A program made the position numbers and the translations under genes. A DNA stretch of 64,000 nt from Verrucomicrobiia bacterium (GTDB taxonomy: Bacteria; Verrucomicrobiota; Verrucomicrobiia; JABWAM01), in contig JAQUAF010000007.1 in NCBI GenBank assembly GCA_028687435.1, forward strand, positions 1 to 64,000. Direction: 5' to 3'. Each line of letters starts with the position of its first letter. Positions within the stretch are counted from its first letter, which is position 1. This document shows positions 52,371 to 60,313 of the stretch, one piece after another. The notes beneath the pieces are model-generated. The model worked only from the letters and a program-made list of their open reading frames with translations, ran no database searches and was not told the origin of the DNA.

Positions 52371-53535
52371 GATTGAGAGGCCTTTTTGGCGGCAACGGCT
52401 TATGTCGGCGTGGGGACAGGTCCCCATTGTCTGGCTTTCCGGTGTGCGACGGGTTGGGAAGACGACCCTTGCGCGTGCCATTGAGCAAATTGAATACTTT
52501 GACTGTGATCTGCCCTCCACCCGGCGCGAGGTCGCTGATCCCGAGGCCTTTTTTCGTTCGTTTGACGGTAAACGTCCCGTTGTTTTCGACGAGGTTCACC
52601 GTTTGGAAGATGCCAGTTCCCTGTTGAAGATTGGAGCGGATCATTTTCCCCACCTTCGTCTTCTGGCCACGGGATCCTCGACGCTGGCGGCCACCCGCAA
52701 ATTTCGTGACAGTTTGACTGGCCGCAAACGGACTGTTCACATGACCCCCGCGCTTTGGAGCGAACTGCCGCTGTTTAAAGTTCAAGATGTGCGCCGGCGG
52801 CTTGCGTTAGGGGGATTGCCTGAAGTCTTGTTGAGCGGGATCCAGCAACCTGGATTTTATTCGGAATGGCTCGATTCGTTTTATGCCCGGGACGTTCAGG
52901 AGTTGTTTCATGTCGAAAAACGGCATGGCTTTCTGAAGCTGGTGGAATTGGTTTTGCGGAATAGCGGTTGCGGTCGCGATGCCAGCCAACTGGCGGCGGA
53001 AAGCGGACTTAGCCGGCCAACCGTGCTCAACTATCTGGAAGTTCTGGAGACCACGCATTTGATTTATCCCGTCCGTCCTTATCATGGCGGAGGCGTCCAG
53101 GAGTTGATGCGGCAGGAACGGATCTATGGTTTCGACACCGGCTTTGTGGTTCATGTGCGGGGCTGGAACGAATTGCGTCCGCCGGATTGCGGGGGATTGT
53201 GGGAGCATCTTGTGTTGATCGAATTGTTGGCGGCGCTCGACAATCCGCGCATTCACTATTGGCGCGACAAACAGGGGCATGAGGTGGATTTTGTGATTCC
53301 CTGCGGGCGCGACGCGTGCGCGGCAATTGAATGCAAATGGGACCCGGACGAATTTTCGCCGGCCAACCTGATGGTTTTTCGCAAGCTTCATCCCCGGGGA
53401 CTGAATTTGGTTGTATCCCCCCGCATTACGCGCGGATTTGAACGTTCAAAGGGAGACTTGCGGATTTGTTATCTCAATCTGGCGGAGGCGGTGCAGCGGA
53501 TCCAAGCCCCCCGGACGGGGAAAACTCCGGGATGA
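52369..53535 (+). CDS. AAA ATPase with DUF4143 C-terminal domain
   Basis: 388 aa. Walker A 'LSGVRRVGKTTLARAIEQ', Walker B-like 'RPVVFDEVHRLED', sensor 'LRLLATGSSTLAATRKFRD', and DUF4143 at ~200-380 ('SGLSRPTVLNYLEVLETTHL', 'GHEVDFVIPCGRDACAAIE'). Widespread family, often a solitary self-regulated gene of unknown function that may act in DNA metabolism or mobile-element biology. It stands alone here, with a palindrome at its start and a strong terminator after it. Confidence 0.9.
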   Translation: MIERPFWRQRLMSAWGQVPIVWLSGVRRVGKTTLARAIEQIEYFDCDLPSTRREVADPEAFFRSFDGKRPVVFDEVHRLEDASSLLKIGADHFPHLRLLATGSSTLAATRKFRDSLTGRKRTVHMTPALWSELPLFKVQDVRRRLALGGLPEVLLSGIQQPGFYSEWLDSFYARDVQELFHVEKRHGFLKLVELVLRNSGCGRDASQLAAESGLSRPTVLNYLEVLETTHLIYPVRPYHGGGVQELMRQERIYGFDTGFVVHVRGWNELRPPDCGGLWEHLVLIELLAALDNPRIHYWRDKQGHEVDFVIPCGRDACAAIECKWDPDEFSPANLMVFRKLHPRGLNLVVSPRITRGFERSKGDLRICYLNLAEAVQRIQAPRTGKTPG

Positions 53536-53550
53536 TTCGCCAAACCAAAA

Positions 53551-53590
53551 GCCCGGGCCGCGGCTGGCGCCGCGGTCCGGGCGGGTTTTT
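53551..53590. terminator. strong bidirectional rho-independent terminator
   Basis: 14-bp stem (arms 53551-53564 and 53569-53582, one G-U pair) with TGGC loop, followed by GGGTTTTT. On the other strand the stem is followed by TTTTGG. It lies between the converging DUF4143 and DegT genes and can serve both. Confidence 0.9.
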
Positions 53591-53603
53591 GAGAGACTGC
53601 CGG

Positions 53604-54935
53604 TCAGCGTTTGGCGGCTTTGAAGAAATGCCAGCCGCCGAGTTGGGGCGGATTGCCGGGGTCATCCTTGAGGAGCAGTTCCGCCTGTTCGGCTGTTTTG
53701 CGAAAAGCCTCGGCGTATTGCTTGATGACTTTGGGGACATAGTGTTTGAACCACGGAATCGAATAGGTTCGTTGTCCGATTTTTTCGCTTAGGGGCAGGG
53801 AGCCGGGCGCCTGGCGCACATCGCGGCAGGCATGGGCGATGCGGGTGGGTTTGCCATGTCCGTAAACATCCGCCTTGTTGAGCAGCGGGTGGAGATGCAG
53901 GGGAAGGTTGCAGCCCGGGAAGCAGCCGGCAAACCCCTCGGCGCGCACGCTTTCGCAGAAGCGGGTGACGGAGAGACCGCCCAGTTCCTCCGGCACATAG
54001 AGCCCGTGGGGAGCGTAGTAACCGCCCATGTTGCTCCTGGGATGCGTGGGGCGATGCGGGCGGAGGCCGGGCACTCCGTCCAGCAAATCCCAGAAGTAGT
54101 CCATGGCTTTGCGGATTTCCTTGCAGCGCTGGTCGTAATACTTGAGTTGGACGAGACCCACGGCCGAACTCAGTTGGTGCATGCGGTACTTGTATCCGCC
54201 CATGGGCAATCCGGTGAAAGGCTGCAGGCTGGGGGTTTTGATTTCGCCTCCAAAGCGCTCGTAGTGGCCGAAGGCGATTGCGCGTTCGTAGATTTCGCGG
54301 TTGTTGGTGGCCAGGATGCCGGCTTCTCCGATGGCGAAGGATTTTCCAGCCATGAGTGACATGGCGGCTACATCGCCGAAGGTTCCCACCATCCGGCCCT
54401 TGTACAGCGATCCCTGGGCATGGGAAACATCCTCGATCACTTTCAATTTGTGTTTGCGGGCGATTTTCATGATGGGGTCCATATCCGCCGGATGTCCCAG
54501 GTAATGAACCACCATGATGGCCTTGGTTTTTTTGCCGATGTGCCGCTCGATGTCATTGGGATCAATGCACAGGGTTTGGGGATCGAGATCTGCAAACACG
54601 ACAGTGGCGCCCAAGGACATGCACTGCAAAGCCGAGGCCCAGTAGGTGATGCTGGGACAGATGATTTCGTCGCCAACGCCCAGTTTGCAGCCGAACATGG
54701 CGGCATGAAGAGCGGCGGTTCCATTGTTAAACCCCAAAGCGAATTGGGTTCCTTGCCAGGACGCGAATTTTTTTTCAAATTCCTTGGTCACCTCTGTTCC
54801 CGACATGGCGCCGCGGCGAAGGACATCCAATGCAGCCGCTTCGTCTTCGCGGGTGATGATGGGCCATTTGAAGAGTTTTTCCGGTTCAGTTTTGATGGCT
54901 TTGGGGCCGCCGAGGAGTGCTGGTTTTTTGTTCAT
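53604..54935 (-). CDS. DegT/DnrJ/EryC1/StrS-family PLP aminotransferase
   Basis: 443 aa from ATG 54935 (MNKKPALLGGPKAIKTEPEK). 'WQGTQFALGFNNGTAALHAA', 'VIEDVSHAQGSLYKGRMVG' and the PLP lysine in 'SLMAGKSFAIGEAGILATN'. The family uses PLP to aminate or dehydrate sugar intermediates; members of this length occur in carbohydrate loci in the same phyla. Downstream of and co-directional with the LacI regulator. A longer frame opens at 54983 but the family start is 54935. Confidence 0.9.
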   Translation of the reverse strand: MNKKPALLGGPKAIKTEPEKLFKWPIITREDEAAALDVLRRGAMSGTEVTKEFEKKFASWQGTQFALGFNNGTAALHAAMFGCKLGVGDEIICPSITYWASALQCMSLGATVVFADLDPQTLCIDPNDIERHIGKKTKAIMVVHYLGHPADMDPIMKIARKHKLKVIEDVSHAQGSLYKGRMVGTFGDVAAMSLMAGKSFAIGEAGILATNNREIYERAIAFGHYERFGGEIKTPSLQPFTGLPMGGYKYRMHQLSSAVGLVQLKYYDQRCKEIRKAMDYFWDLLDGVPGLRPHRPTHPRSNMGGYYAPHGLYVPEELGGLSVTRFCESVRAEGFAGCFPGCNLPLHLHPLLNKADVYGHGKPTRIAHACRDVRQAPGSLPLSEKIGQRTYSIPWFKHYVPKVIKQYAEAFRKTAEQAELLLKDDPGNPPQLGGWHFFKAAKR

Positions 54936-54937
54936 TT

Positions 54938-54943
54938 CACGTG
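54938..54943 (-). promoter_or_regulatory. CACGTG site at the DegT start
   Basis: A CACGTG palindrome in context TTTCACGTGTTG lies two bases upstream of ATG 54935. The same core occurs twice around the -10 box of the LacI gene. It may be an operator for that regulator; a single 6-bp site can also occur by chance. Confidence 0.4.
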
Positions 54944-54989
54944 TTGTGGTTGGGGTTGATGATACAAAAGGTATGTTTGTCATGGGAAA

Positions 54990-56033
54990 TCAGACTTGGA
55001 CGGGACAGTGGCTTTTTCTCAAAATCAATTCCAGTTCTGAGCAGTGACGATGCTCGGCGGGTTCGGTGCTCAGCAGAAAGGTTATTTTTTGGATCATTTC
55101 CTCCACTGGCACGCGCAGAGTGGTCAGGGGAACCCGGAAAATCGGGGCCAGACGATGTCCGTCGAACCCCGTGATGCTTAAATCTTCGGGAATGCGAAGC
55201 CCGCGCTGGATCAGTTCATTCATGACAAAACCGGCGATTTCATCGTCGCGAAAACAGGCGGCGGTGAATTTTCTGGTTTTCCGGGTTTCCAGGATGTCAT
55301 TGGCCAGCAGGAGAACACGTTCCGGTATGGAGGAAGGAAGAACTTCCACTTGGGGAGTGACCGCCTCCAACCCGCAGGAAGTGAATGCGTTTACAAACGA
55401 TGAGAGATATTCGTGGGAATTTGCGGGCACGTCAGGCAGGAAGATGGAACGATGCCCCGACTCTTTCAGAAAAGCTGCCAGTCGCGCATAGCCGCGCGTG
55501 CGATTCACACCCACCAGATAAATGCCTTTGGCCAGAAACCGCTCGTCCGGACTCTTGTCATCAAATGGATAATTGTAAATGATGGTTTGGACCTTGGATA
55601 TCAAGCCTGTGATGATTTCGTTTTCCAGCAGTTCAAATTGCAAATGGGAGGTGTGGAGCCAAATGAGTTTGCGGATGCCGCGAGCGATCAGTTCACGCAA
55701 CCCTTGAATGGTATTTTCCTCCCGGCTGACCATGATTTCCAGTCCCTCGGGCAGAACGGAAAATTGTTCGGTCATCTGGCTGTAAGCGTCAGCCAGATGG
55801 CTGTACAACTGGCCAGTGTGCAGAATGCCAATGCCGCTCCGGACCCCGGTTCGCAAGGCAACGGCTTGCCGGGATGGGACATACCCTTGTTGACGCACAT
55901 AATCCTGTACCCGCTGGATTGTGCGTTCCGAAATCCCCCGGCGCGATGCCTTGCCATTGATGATGGAAGACACGGTCAGACGGTGCAGATGAAGTTCATC
56001 CGCGATCTGTTGCATGGTGGATTGAGCAACCAT
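54990..56033 (-). CDS. LacI-family transcriptional regulator
   Basis: 347 aa. Helix-turn-helix 'TMQQIADELHLHRLTVSSII' then the hinge helix (YVPSRQAVALRTGVR), and a periplasmic-binding-protein-like ligand domain ending 'ITGFDGHRLAPIFRVPLTTL'. The hinge Leu usual in the family is replaced by Val/Ala. Probably controls the DegT gene 55 bp downstream and itself, through CACGTG sites. The MITE at 56114 lies 33 bp upstream of its -35 box. Confidence 0.92.
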   Translation of the reverse strand: MVAQSTMQQIADELHLHRLTVSSIINGKASRRGISERTIQRVQDYVRQQGYVPSRQAVALRTGVRSGIGILHTGQLYSHLADAYSQMTEQFSVLPEGLEIMVSREENTIQGLRELIARGIRKLIWLHTSHLQFELLENEIITGLISKVQTIIYNYPFDDKSPDERFLAKGIYLVGVNRTRGYARLAAFLKESGHRSIFLPDVPANSHEYLSSFVNAFTSCGLEAVTPQVEVLPSSIPERVLLLANDILETRKTRKFTAACFRDDEIAGFVMNELIQRGLRIPEDLSITGFDGHRLAPIFRVPLTTLRVPVEEMIQKITFLLSTEPAEHRHCSELELILRKSHCPVQV

Positions 56034-56046
56034 AAATCAAGCTTTT

Positions 56047-56081
56047 CACGTGTAACATATCACGTGTTTTGAGAAAATCAA
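56047..56081 (-). promoter_or_regulatory. LacI-gene promoter with CACGTG sites flanking the -10 box
   Basis: Minus strand: -35 TTGATT (56076-56081), 16-bp spacer, -10 TATGTT (56054-56059). CACGTG at 56061-56066 and 56047-56052 flanks the -10 box; the arrangement resembles that of both GntR/LacI regulators in this window. Autoregulation inferred. Confidence 0.6.
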
Positions 56082-56113
56082 ATGGATTTTGATCTTTGCA
56101 TGATGCGGGTTAA

Positions 56114-56536
56114 CCCGAGTTTCGCAGATTTCGCAAAAAATGCGTATTTTTTGCGGCACCTTTCCTGATCATGTAAATGTCAAGAGGCTGAGTCTCCCAC
56201 ACATTTTTGAAGCGAGCTTCCAATTCGAGGAACTTTACCATGCCCTTTTCCCCATGGCTGTCCCGCCTTCGTCGAATACTACGGCGGGGCAGGCCGGGAG
56301 GTTCACCACGTTTCACGTGGCCAGCCCTCCTTTTCATATCAAAATAAAGGGAGGGCGGGGCTCCTGCACCGCTTGTTGCCGCGAAGATAAATTGCAGTGT
56401 CATACCCATGACACAACTTGGAAATAAAATCCATGGAGCAGGTCTCCACACACGCCAAAATACGGCTTTTTCCAAAGTTTGAACCTGAAGGATGTCGAAA
56501 AATAATTGAAAAACGCCGAAATCTGAGAAACTCGGG
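56114..56536. mobile_element. 423-bp deletion derivative of the TTAA IS (MITE)
   Basis: Ends CCCGAGTTTCGCAG and CTGAGAAACTCGGG match the IS at 35279: ~95 bp of its left end and ~130 bp of its right end. TTAA duplications lie at 56110-56113 and 56537-56540. The transposase is replaced by ~200 bp of unrelated DNA with three hairpins (56263-56288, 56306-56320, 56325-56355). The insertion sits exactly at the stop codon of the barrel gene and just upstream of the LacI promoter. Confidence 0.88.
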
Positions 56537-57730
56537 TTAATAGTTCCAGCGCAATCCGATGGATGCCCGATGTTCGGGGGGGGCTTGACTGGTGGCTTCC
56601 TGGGTTTCGCGAACGGTCATTCGATAGCCCAGTTCGAGGGAAAGATTTTCGCCAAGATTAAGGGATGGGCCGATTTCCATATTCCATTGACGTGAGGTGT
56701 CCATGCGAAGCCATTCACCTTCCACCACGCGATGTGAGGCTGAATTTTGATAGTCAAGGGAACCGTGAAGCAGCCAGTGCTGGCTCAGGGGGCGTTGAAA
56801 ATTGGCATAGAAGGAAACGGAGTCATATTGGGCGGATGGCAGGCTGAAGCAGGAAACATCCTCGGTTTTGGCGCGGCGTCCAATGGCAAGGCGTCCGTTG
56901 GACGGCAATTGAAGACTCAGGCCGCAATCAAGGGTTTTGCTGTTAGATTCGGTTTCGCTCATGAGAGCCGTGGTGGAACTTCCCTGAAGGCTGGAGAAGG
57001 CGCTGAGGGAACGCCAGATTTGCTGGTCCAAAGCCACGGAAGCTTCCTCAGTTTCCGTGTTGGATTGGAGTTTGTTTTCATAAACCCGGCTGCTTTTGGC
57101 CGTCTCGACGGAAAGCCGGGTCTGGCGGGTGAGTTGGGTGGTTGCCCGAAACCCGGTTTTCCTCTGGGTTTGACCTTCACCCTTGATGTTGTTTTCCGTC
57201 AAAGGATTGAGGTTTTGTACGGAAAACAAGGGCTGCAAGGTGAGCGGCCATCGGGTTTTGATGCTGCTTTGGAGGGAGAATTGCCCTTGCACATAACTGC
57301 TGTGATCGCGTTTTTCCCAACTGTCGCCGGTCAGACGGTAAAGGGAGCCCACCGCCATTTTGTTTTGCGCCTGCACAGCCAGCCAGTCGGTGGGTTGATG
57401 ATCGAATTTGAGATTCACCCCCTGCTGGCTGTCGCGCTCGATGTTTTCGGCGGGAGTCAGGGGAATGGAAAGGTTTGGATTCAACCATTCGTAGGAAACA
57501 GGGGATGGCTGGGGACAAAGTTCCGCCGCCGGCTTGAGTTCCAGGTGTTGCAATTCTTCGAGGCTTTTGGTGTCGCGATCGATTCGGATGGGAATGGTGT
57601 CCGCCACGCCGGGAATCAATCCGCCGCAAAGAAACAAAAGGATAAACAATGGCGCCGGTGCGGGCATGACGAGAAGATGGTTTGATTTCATCGCGCGGTC
57701 AAGTGTCCGGGCGGTCGTTTTATTTTTCAT
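56537..57730 (-). CDS. outer-membrane beta-barrel-like protein
   Basis: 397 aa from ATG 57730. Signal-peptide region: LLVMPAPAPLFILLFLCGGL. The rest alternates polar and hydrophobic residues in short strands ('SLRWPLTLQPLFS'-like stretches, 'LRATTQLTRQTRLSVETA' in outline) and ends in aromatic 'SIGLRWNY', typical of beta-barrels inserted by BamA. No named family recognised. The stop codon TAA is supplied by the TTAA target of the adjacent element. Divergent from the hpnA-like gene. Confidence 0.62.
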   Translation of the reverse strand: MKNKTTARTLDRAMKSNHLLVMPAPAPLFILLFLCGGLIPGVADTIPIRIDRDTKSLEELQHLELKPAAELCPQPSPVSYEWLNPNLSIPLTPAENIERDSQQGVNLKFDHQPTDWLAVQAQNKMAVGSLYRLTGDSWEKRDHSSYVQGQFSLQSSIKTRWPLTLQPLFSVQNLNPLTENNIKGEGQTQRKTGFRATTQLTRQTRLSVETAKSSRVYENKLQSNTETEEASVALDQQIWRSLSAFSSLQGSSTTALMSETESNSKTLDCGLSLQLPSNGRLAIGRRAKTEDVSCFSLPSAQYDSVSFYANFQRPLSQHWLLHGSLDYQNSASHRVVEGEWLRMDTSRQWNMEIGPSLNLGENLSLELGYRMTVRETQEATSQAPPEHRASIGLRWNY

Positions 57731-57738
57731 AAATACGC

Positions 57739-57763
57739 TACCACAATCCAAAAGGATGTGGTA
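57739..57763. promoter_or_regulatory. imperfect palindrome between divergent genes
   Basis: TACCACA at 57739-57745 and TGTGGTA at 57757-57763, with inner ATCC/GGAT also pairing around AAAA. It lies in the 46-bp gap between the barrel gene and the hpnA-like gene. It may be a shared operator; hairpin formation in RNA is also possible. Confidence 0.4.
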
Positions 57764-57776
57764 GAAGAGGCAGCCA

Positions 57777-58847
57777 GTGTTCAAAAACAGCCATTGCTTG
57801 GTGACGGGTGGGACCGGTTTTATCGGTCGGTATGTGGTGAGGCGTTTGCTTCTGCGTGGCGCCAAAGTCCGTGTTTTTTGCCGTTCTCCGGAGAAGGCTC
57901 AAAGGTTGTTCGGCGGCCAGGTGGATGTGGCGCTGGGCGATTTGCTTCATGAAAAGCAACTCCGGGAAGCCTGCCGGGGAATCGAGACGATTGTTCATGT
58001 CGGAGGGGCCTATTGGTTTGGCCGCCGTTACCGGGACCTCATGATGGAGGCCAATGTCAAAGGCACCGAGAATGTTCTGCGCGCGGCATGGAAGGAGTCC
58101 GTCGGAAGGATTGCGCATGTCAGTTCGTCGGGAATTTTGGTGAATAATCACTCGCCGATTACCGAAAGGGATTTTCCGGCGCATGTGCCCCGCCGCCAAT
58201 ATTACCGCCGGTCGAAATGGCTTTCTGAATTGGAGGCGATGAAATGGGCGGCCAAGGGATTGCAGGTGTCCATTGCCAGCCCGGTCAGTCCGGTCGGGGC
58301 CGAGGATGAGACTCCGACGCCCACGGGCCGGATCGTTTTGGATTATCTGCGGGGCGCCTTTCCCTTTGTTGCGCGCACGGCGATGAATTTCATCGATGTG
58401 ACCGAATTGGCGGACGGCATCCTGGCTGTGGCGGAGAACGGACGCCGGGGCGAGCGTTATACGATCGGAAACCACAATATGTGGCTGGCCGATTTTTTTC
58501 AGATCCTGGAGAATTGTTCCGAGATTCCCGCGCCAAAAAGGGTTCTTCCATGGCCTTTCATCACCGCCGCCGGGAGCATCGGGGAATTGTTTGGCGGAAC
58601 GCGTGTCTGCTGGGAAACAGCCTGCCATTCAAAAGGACGCCAGTTTTTTGATTTGAGCAAGAGCGAGGCGGAATTGAAATGGCGTCCCTCCCGTCCGATC
58701 AAGGCCAGCGCGCGCGAGTCCATTGCCTGGTTCCAGAGCATGCTGGCGCAAGGCGCGGTGTCCCGTAGCGGGGAGTTGGATGGCGCGATGGTTGCCAGAT
58801 TGAAAGTCGAAGGCATTGAAAACGCGGAAATGGCATCCGGAAAATGA
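57777..58847 (+). CDS. HpnA-like NAD-dependent epimerase (hopanoid-associated sugar epimerase type)
   Basis: 356 aa from GTG 57777, preceded by AGAGG. Rossmann motif 'CLVTGGTGFIGRYVVRRLLL', then 'HVSSSGILVNNHSPITERDF' and the active-site Tyr and Lys in 'YYRRSKWLSELEAMKWAAK'. It resembles HpnA-type and dihydroflavonol-reductase-like proteins. It is followed by an HpnK-like deacetylase and an EamA-like transporter on the same strand, which suggests lipid head-group modification. No hopanoid cyclase lies in the window, so the link is from the family. Confidence 0.75.
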   Translation: MFKNSHCLVTGGTGFIGRYVVRRLLLRGAKVRVFCRSPEKAQRLFGGQVDVALGDLLHEKQLREACRGIETIVHVGGAYWFGRRYRDLMMEANVKGTENVLRAAWKESVGRIAHVSSSGILVNNHSPITERDFPAHVPRRQYYRRSKWLSELEAMKWAAKGLQVSIASPVSPVGAEDETPTPTGRIVLDYLRGAFPFVARTAMNFIDVTELADGILAVAENGRRGERYTIGNHNMWLADFFQILENCSEIPAPKRVLPWPFITAAGSIGELFGGTRVCWETACHSKGRQFFDLSKSEAELKWRPSRPIKASARESIAWFQSMLAQGAVSRSGELDGAMVARLKVEGIENAEMASGK

Positions 58848-58949
58848 CCGGCATTTTTTGTCGTCAGAAAGCTGTCTTGTCATTCCTTTGGTGACATGGA
58901 GGCGCTTCCACGGCTTCATTTTTCAGTCTTCAGTCCAAACAACCCGGCC

Positions 58950-59816
58950 ATGAGACAATTGATTGTCACCTCCGACGATTTTGGAATGGCCTCCTCGGTC
59001 AATGAGGCGGTCATCGACACCCATACCCGCGGGGTGTTGACCAGCGCGAGTTTGATGGTGAATGGCGCCGCAGTTGAGGAAGCCGCGCGTCTTGCCCGGC
59101 AGACGCCTTCCCTTGCGGTGGGATTGCATCTCACGCTGGCGCAGGGCAGGGCGGTTTTGCCCCCGGAGCGGATCCCCCATCTGACGGACGCGGACGGTTT
59201 TTTTTCGAACAACGCGGCCGGCGCAGGATGGCGTTATTTTTTCGATCCCGCATGCCGGCGGGAAATCGAGGCGGAGGTGCGCGCCCAGATCGAAAAGTTT
59301 TTGGCTTTGGGACTGAAAATGGATCATCTGGACGGGCATATGAACATTCATTTGCATCCGGTGGTGCGCGACCTGCTGGTGCGGCTCGGCGGGGAATATC
59401 CGATCCGGGCCTTGCGGGTGCCCCGCCAGCCGTGGTGGCAGGCCTGCCGTCTTCACCGCCGGGAATTGTTGAGCAAGACCCTGCATGCGTTGGTGTTTGG
59501 GGCGTTGGGCGCAAGGGCCAGGGCGGCCATGCGGGGCCGGGGGTTGCGATATGCGGATCGCGTTTATGGCATGCTGGAGAGTGGCGGCATGAACGAGGCT
59601 TATTTGCTGGAGCTTTTGCGGCGGTTGCCGGAGGGGGTGAGCGAGGTTTACTTTCATCCGGCCCGCACGCCATGCGCGGATTTCCTGAAATGGAATCCAA
59701 CCTATCAGGCCGTTGCCGAATGGGAGGCCCTGACCAGTCCGCGGGTGCGCGATTTGATTGGCCAGGAGGGGATACAGTTGGTAACCTATGGACGAATTTG
59801 CGAATCTGCGGTATGA
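58950..59816 (+). CDS. HpnK/YdjC-ChbG-family carbohydrate deacetylase-like protein
   Basis: 288 aa from ATG 58950 (MRQLIVTSDDFGMASSVNEA). The 'TSDDFG' metal-binding motif, 'KMDHLDGHMNIHLHPVVRD' (His pair) and 'SEVYFHPARTPCADF' are typical of the YdjC-like family; HpnK belongs to it. It would deacetylate an N-acetylated sugar or lipid head group with a divalent metal. Its stop overlaps a possible ATG of the next gene. Confidence 0.82.
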   Translation: MRQLIVTSDDFGMASSVNEAVIDTHTRGVLTSASLMVNGAAVEEAARLARQTPSLAVGLHLTLAQGRAVLPPERIPHLTDADGFFSNNAAGAGWRYFFDPACRREIEAEVRAQIEKFLALGLKMDHLDGHMNIHLHPVVRDLLVRLGGEYPIRALRVPRQPWWQACRLHRRELLSKTLHALVFGALGARARAAMRGRGLRYADRVYGMLESGGMNEAYLLELLRRLPEGVSEVYFHPARTPCADFLKWNPTYQAVAEWEALTSPRVRDLIGQEGIQLVTYGRICESAV

Positions 59817-59851
59817 AGGCTGCCGATCCCGCCAAGGAAAGGAAAAATTTT

Positions 59852-60289
59852 ATGATGAAATTGTACGTTGTGTTGATCATTGCGCTGGTTATTGAATCGC
59901 TCGGAAACACCTGTGTGTCCAAGGGGATGAAGGAGGGCGGGGAGGTTTCCCTGGCCAGTGTGGGGGATGTGGTCAAGGCGGTGCGGCGCACGGTCACCAA
60001 TCCGCATCTGATTGTGGGGGTGGCGCTGCTGACGGTTTTTTTCGGGTTGTTCCTGACGATGCTGTCCTGGGGGGACATCAGCGTGGTGTTGCCGCTCACT
60101 TCCATCGGCTACCTGTTTACCGCGGCGCTGGCCAAATGGGTGCTCCATGAGGATGTCAATCCCGCGAGATGGTTTGGCACCCTGCTCATCGTGGCCGGCG
60201 TGTATTTCGTGACCAACAGCCATCGCGCCGCCGCCACCCAGCCGTCCACCCCGCCCACCCAGGCGGTCCAGATGCCGTCCGATGGATAG
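59852..60289 (+). CDS. EamA/SMR-type small membrane transporter
   Basis: About 145 aa from ATG 59852 (GGAAAGGA upstream); the frame also has an ATG at 59813 that overlaps the hpnK-like stop (ATGA). Four hydrophobic segments: 'LYVVLIIALVIESLGNTCVS', 'LIVGVALLTVFFGLFLTMLS', 'ISVVLPLTSIGYLFTAALAK' and 'ARWFGTLLIVAGVYFVTNS', with a Pro/Thr-rich C-terminal tail. Similar half-size EamA proteins accompany HpnK-like genes; a flippase role is a guess. Confidence 0.75.
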   Translation: MMKLYVVLIIALVIESLGNTCVSKGMKEGGEVSLASVGDVVKAVRRTVTNPHLIVGVALLTVFFGLFLTMLSWGDISVVLPLTSIGYLFTAALAKWVLHEDVNPARWFGTLLIVAGVYFVTNSHRAAATQPSTPPTQAVQMPSDG

Positions 60290-60313
60290 TGTAAGCGCCG
60301 GTTTGAAAATGCC

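Noticed and set aside
52369-53535. DUF4143 ATPase as part of a toxin-antitoxin or defence system
   Set aside because: No partner gene adjoins it; it is bounded by its own palindromic promoter and a terminator.
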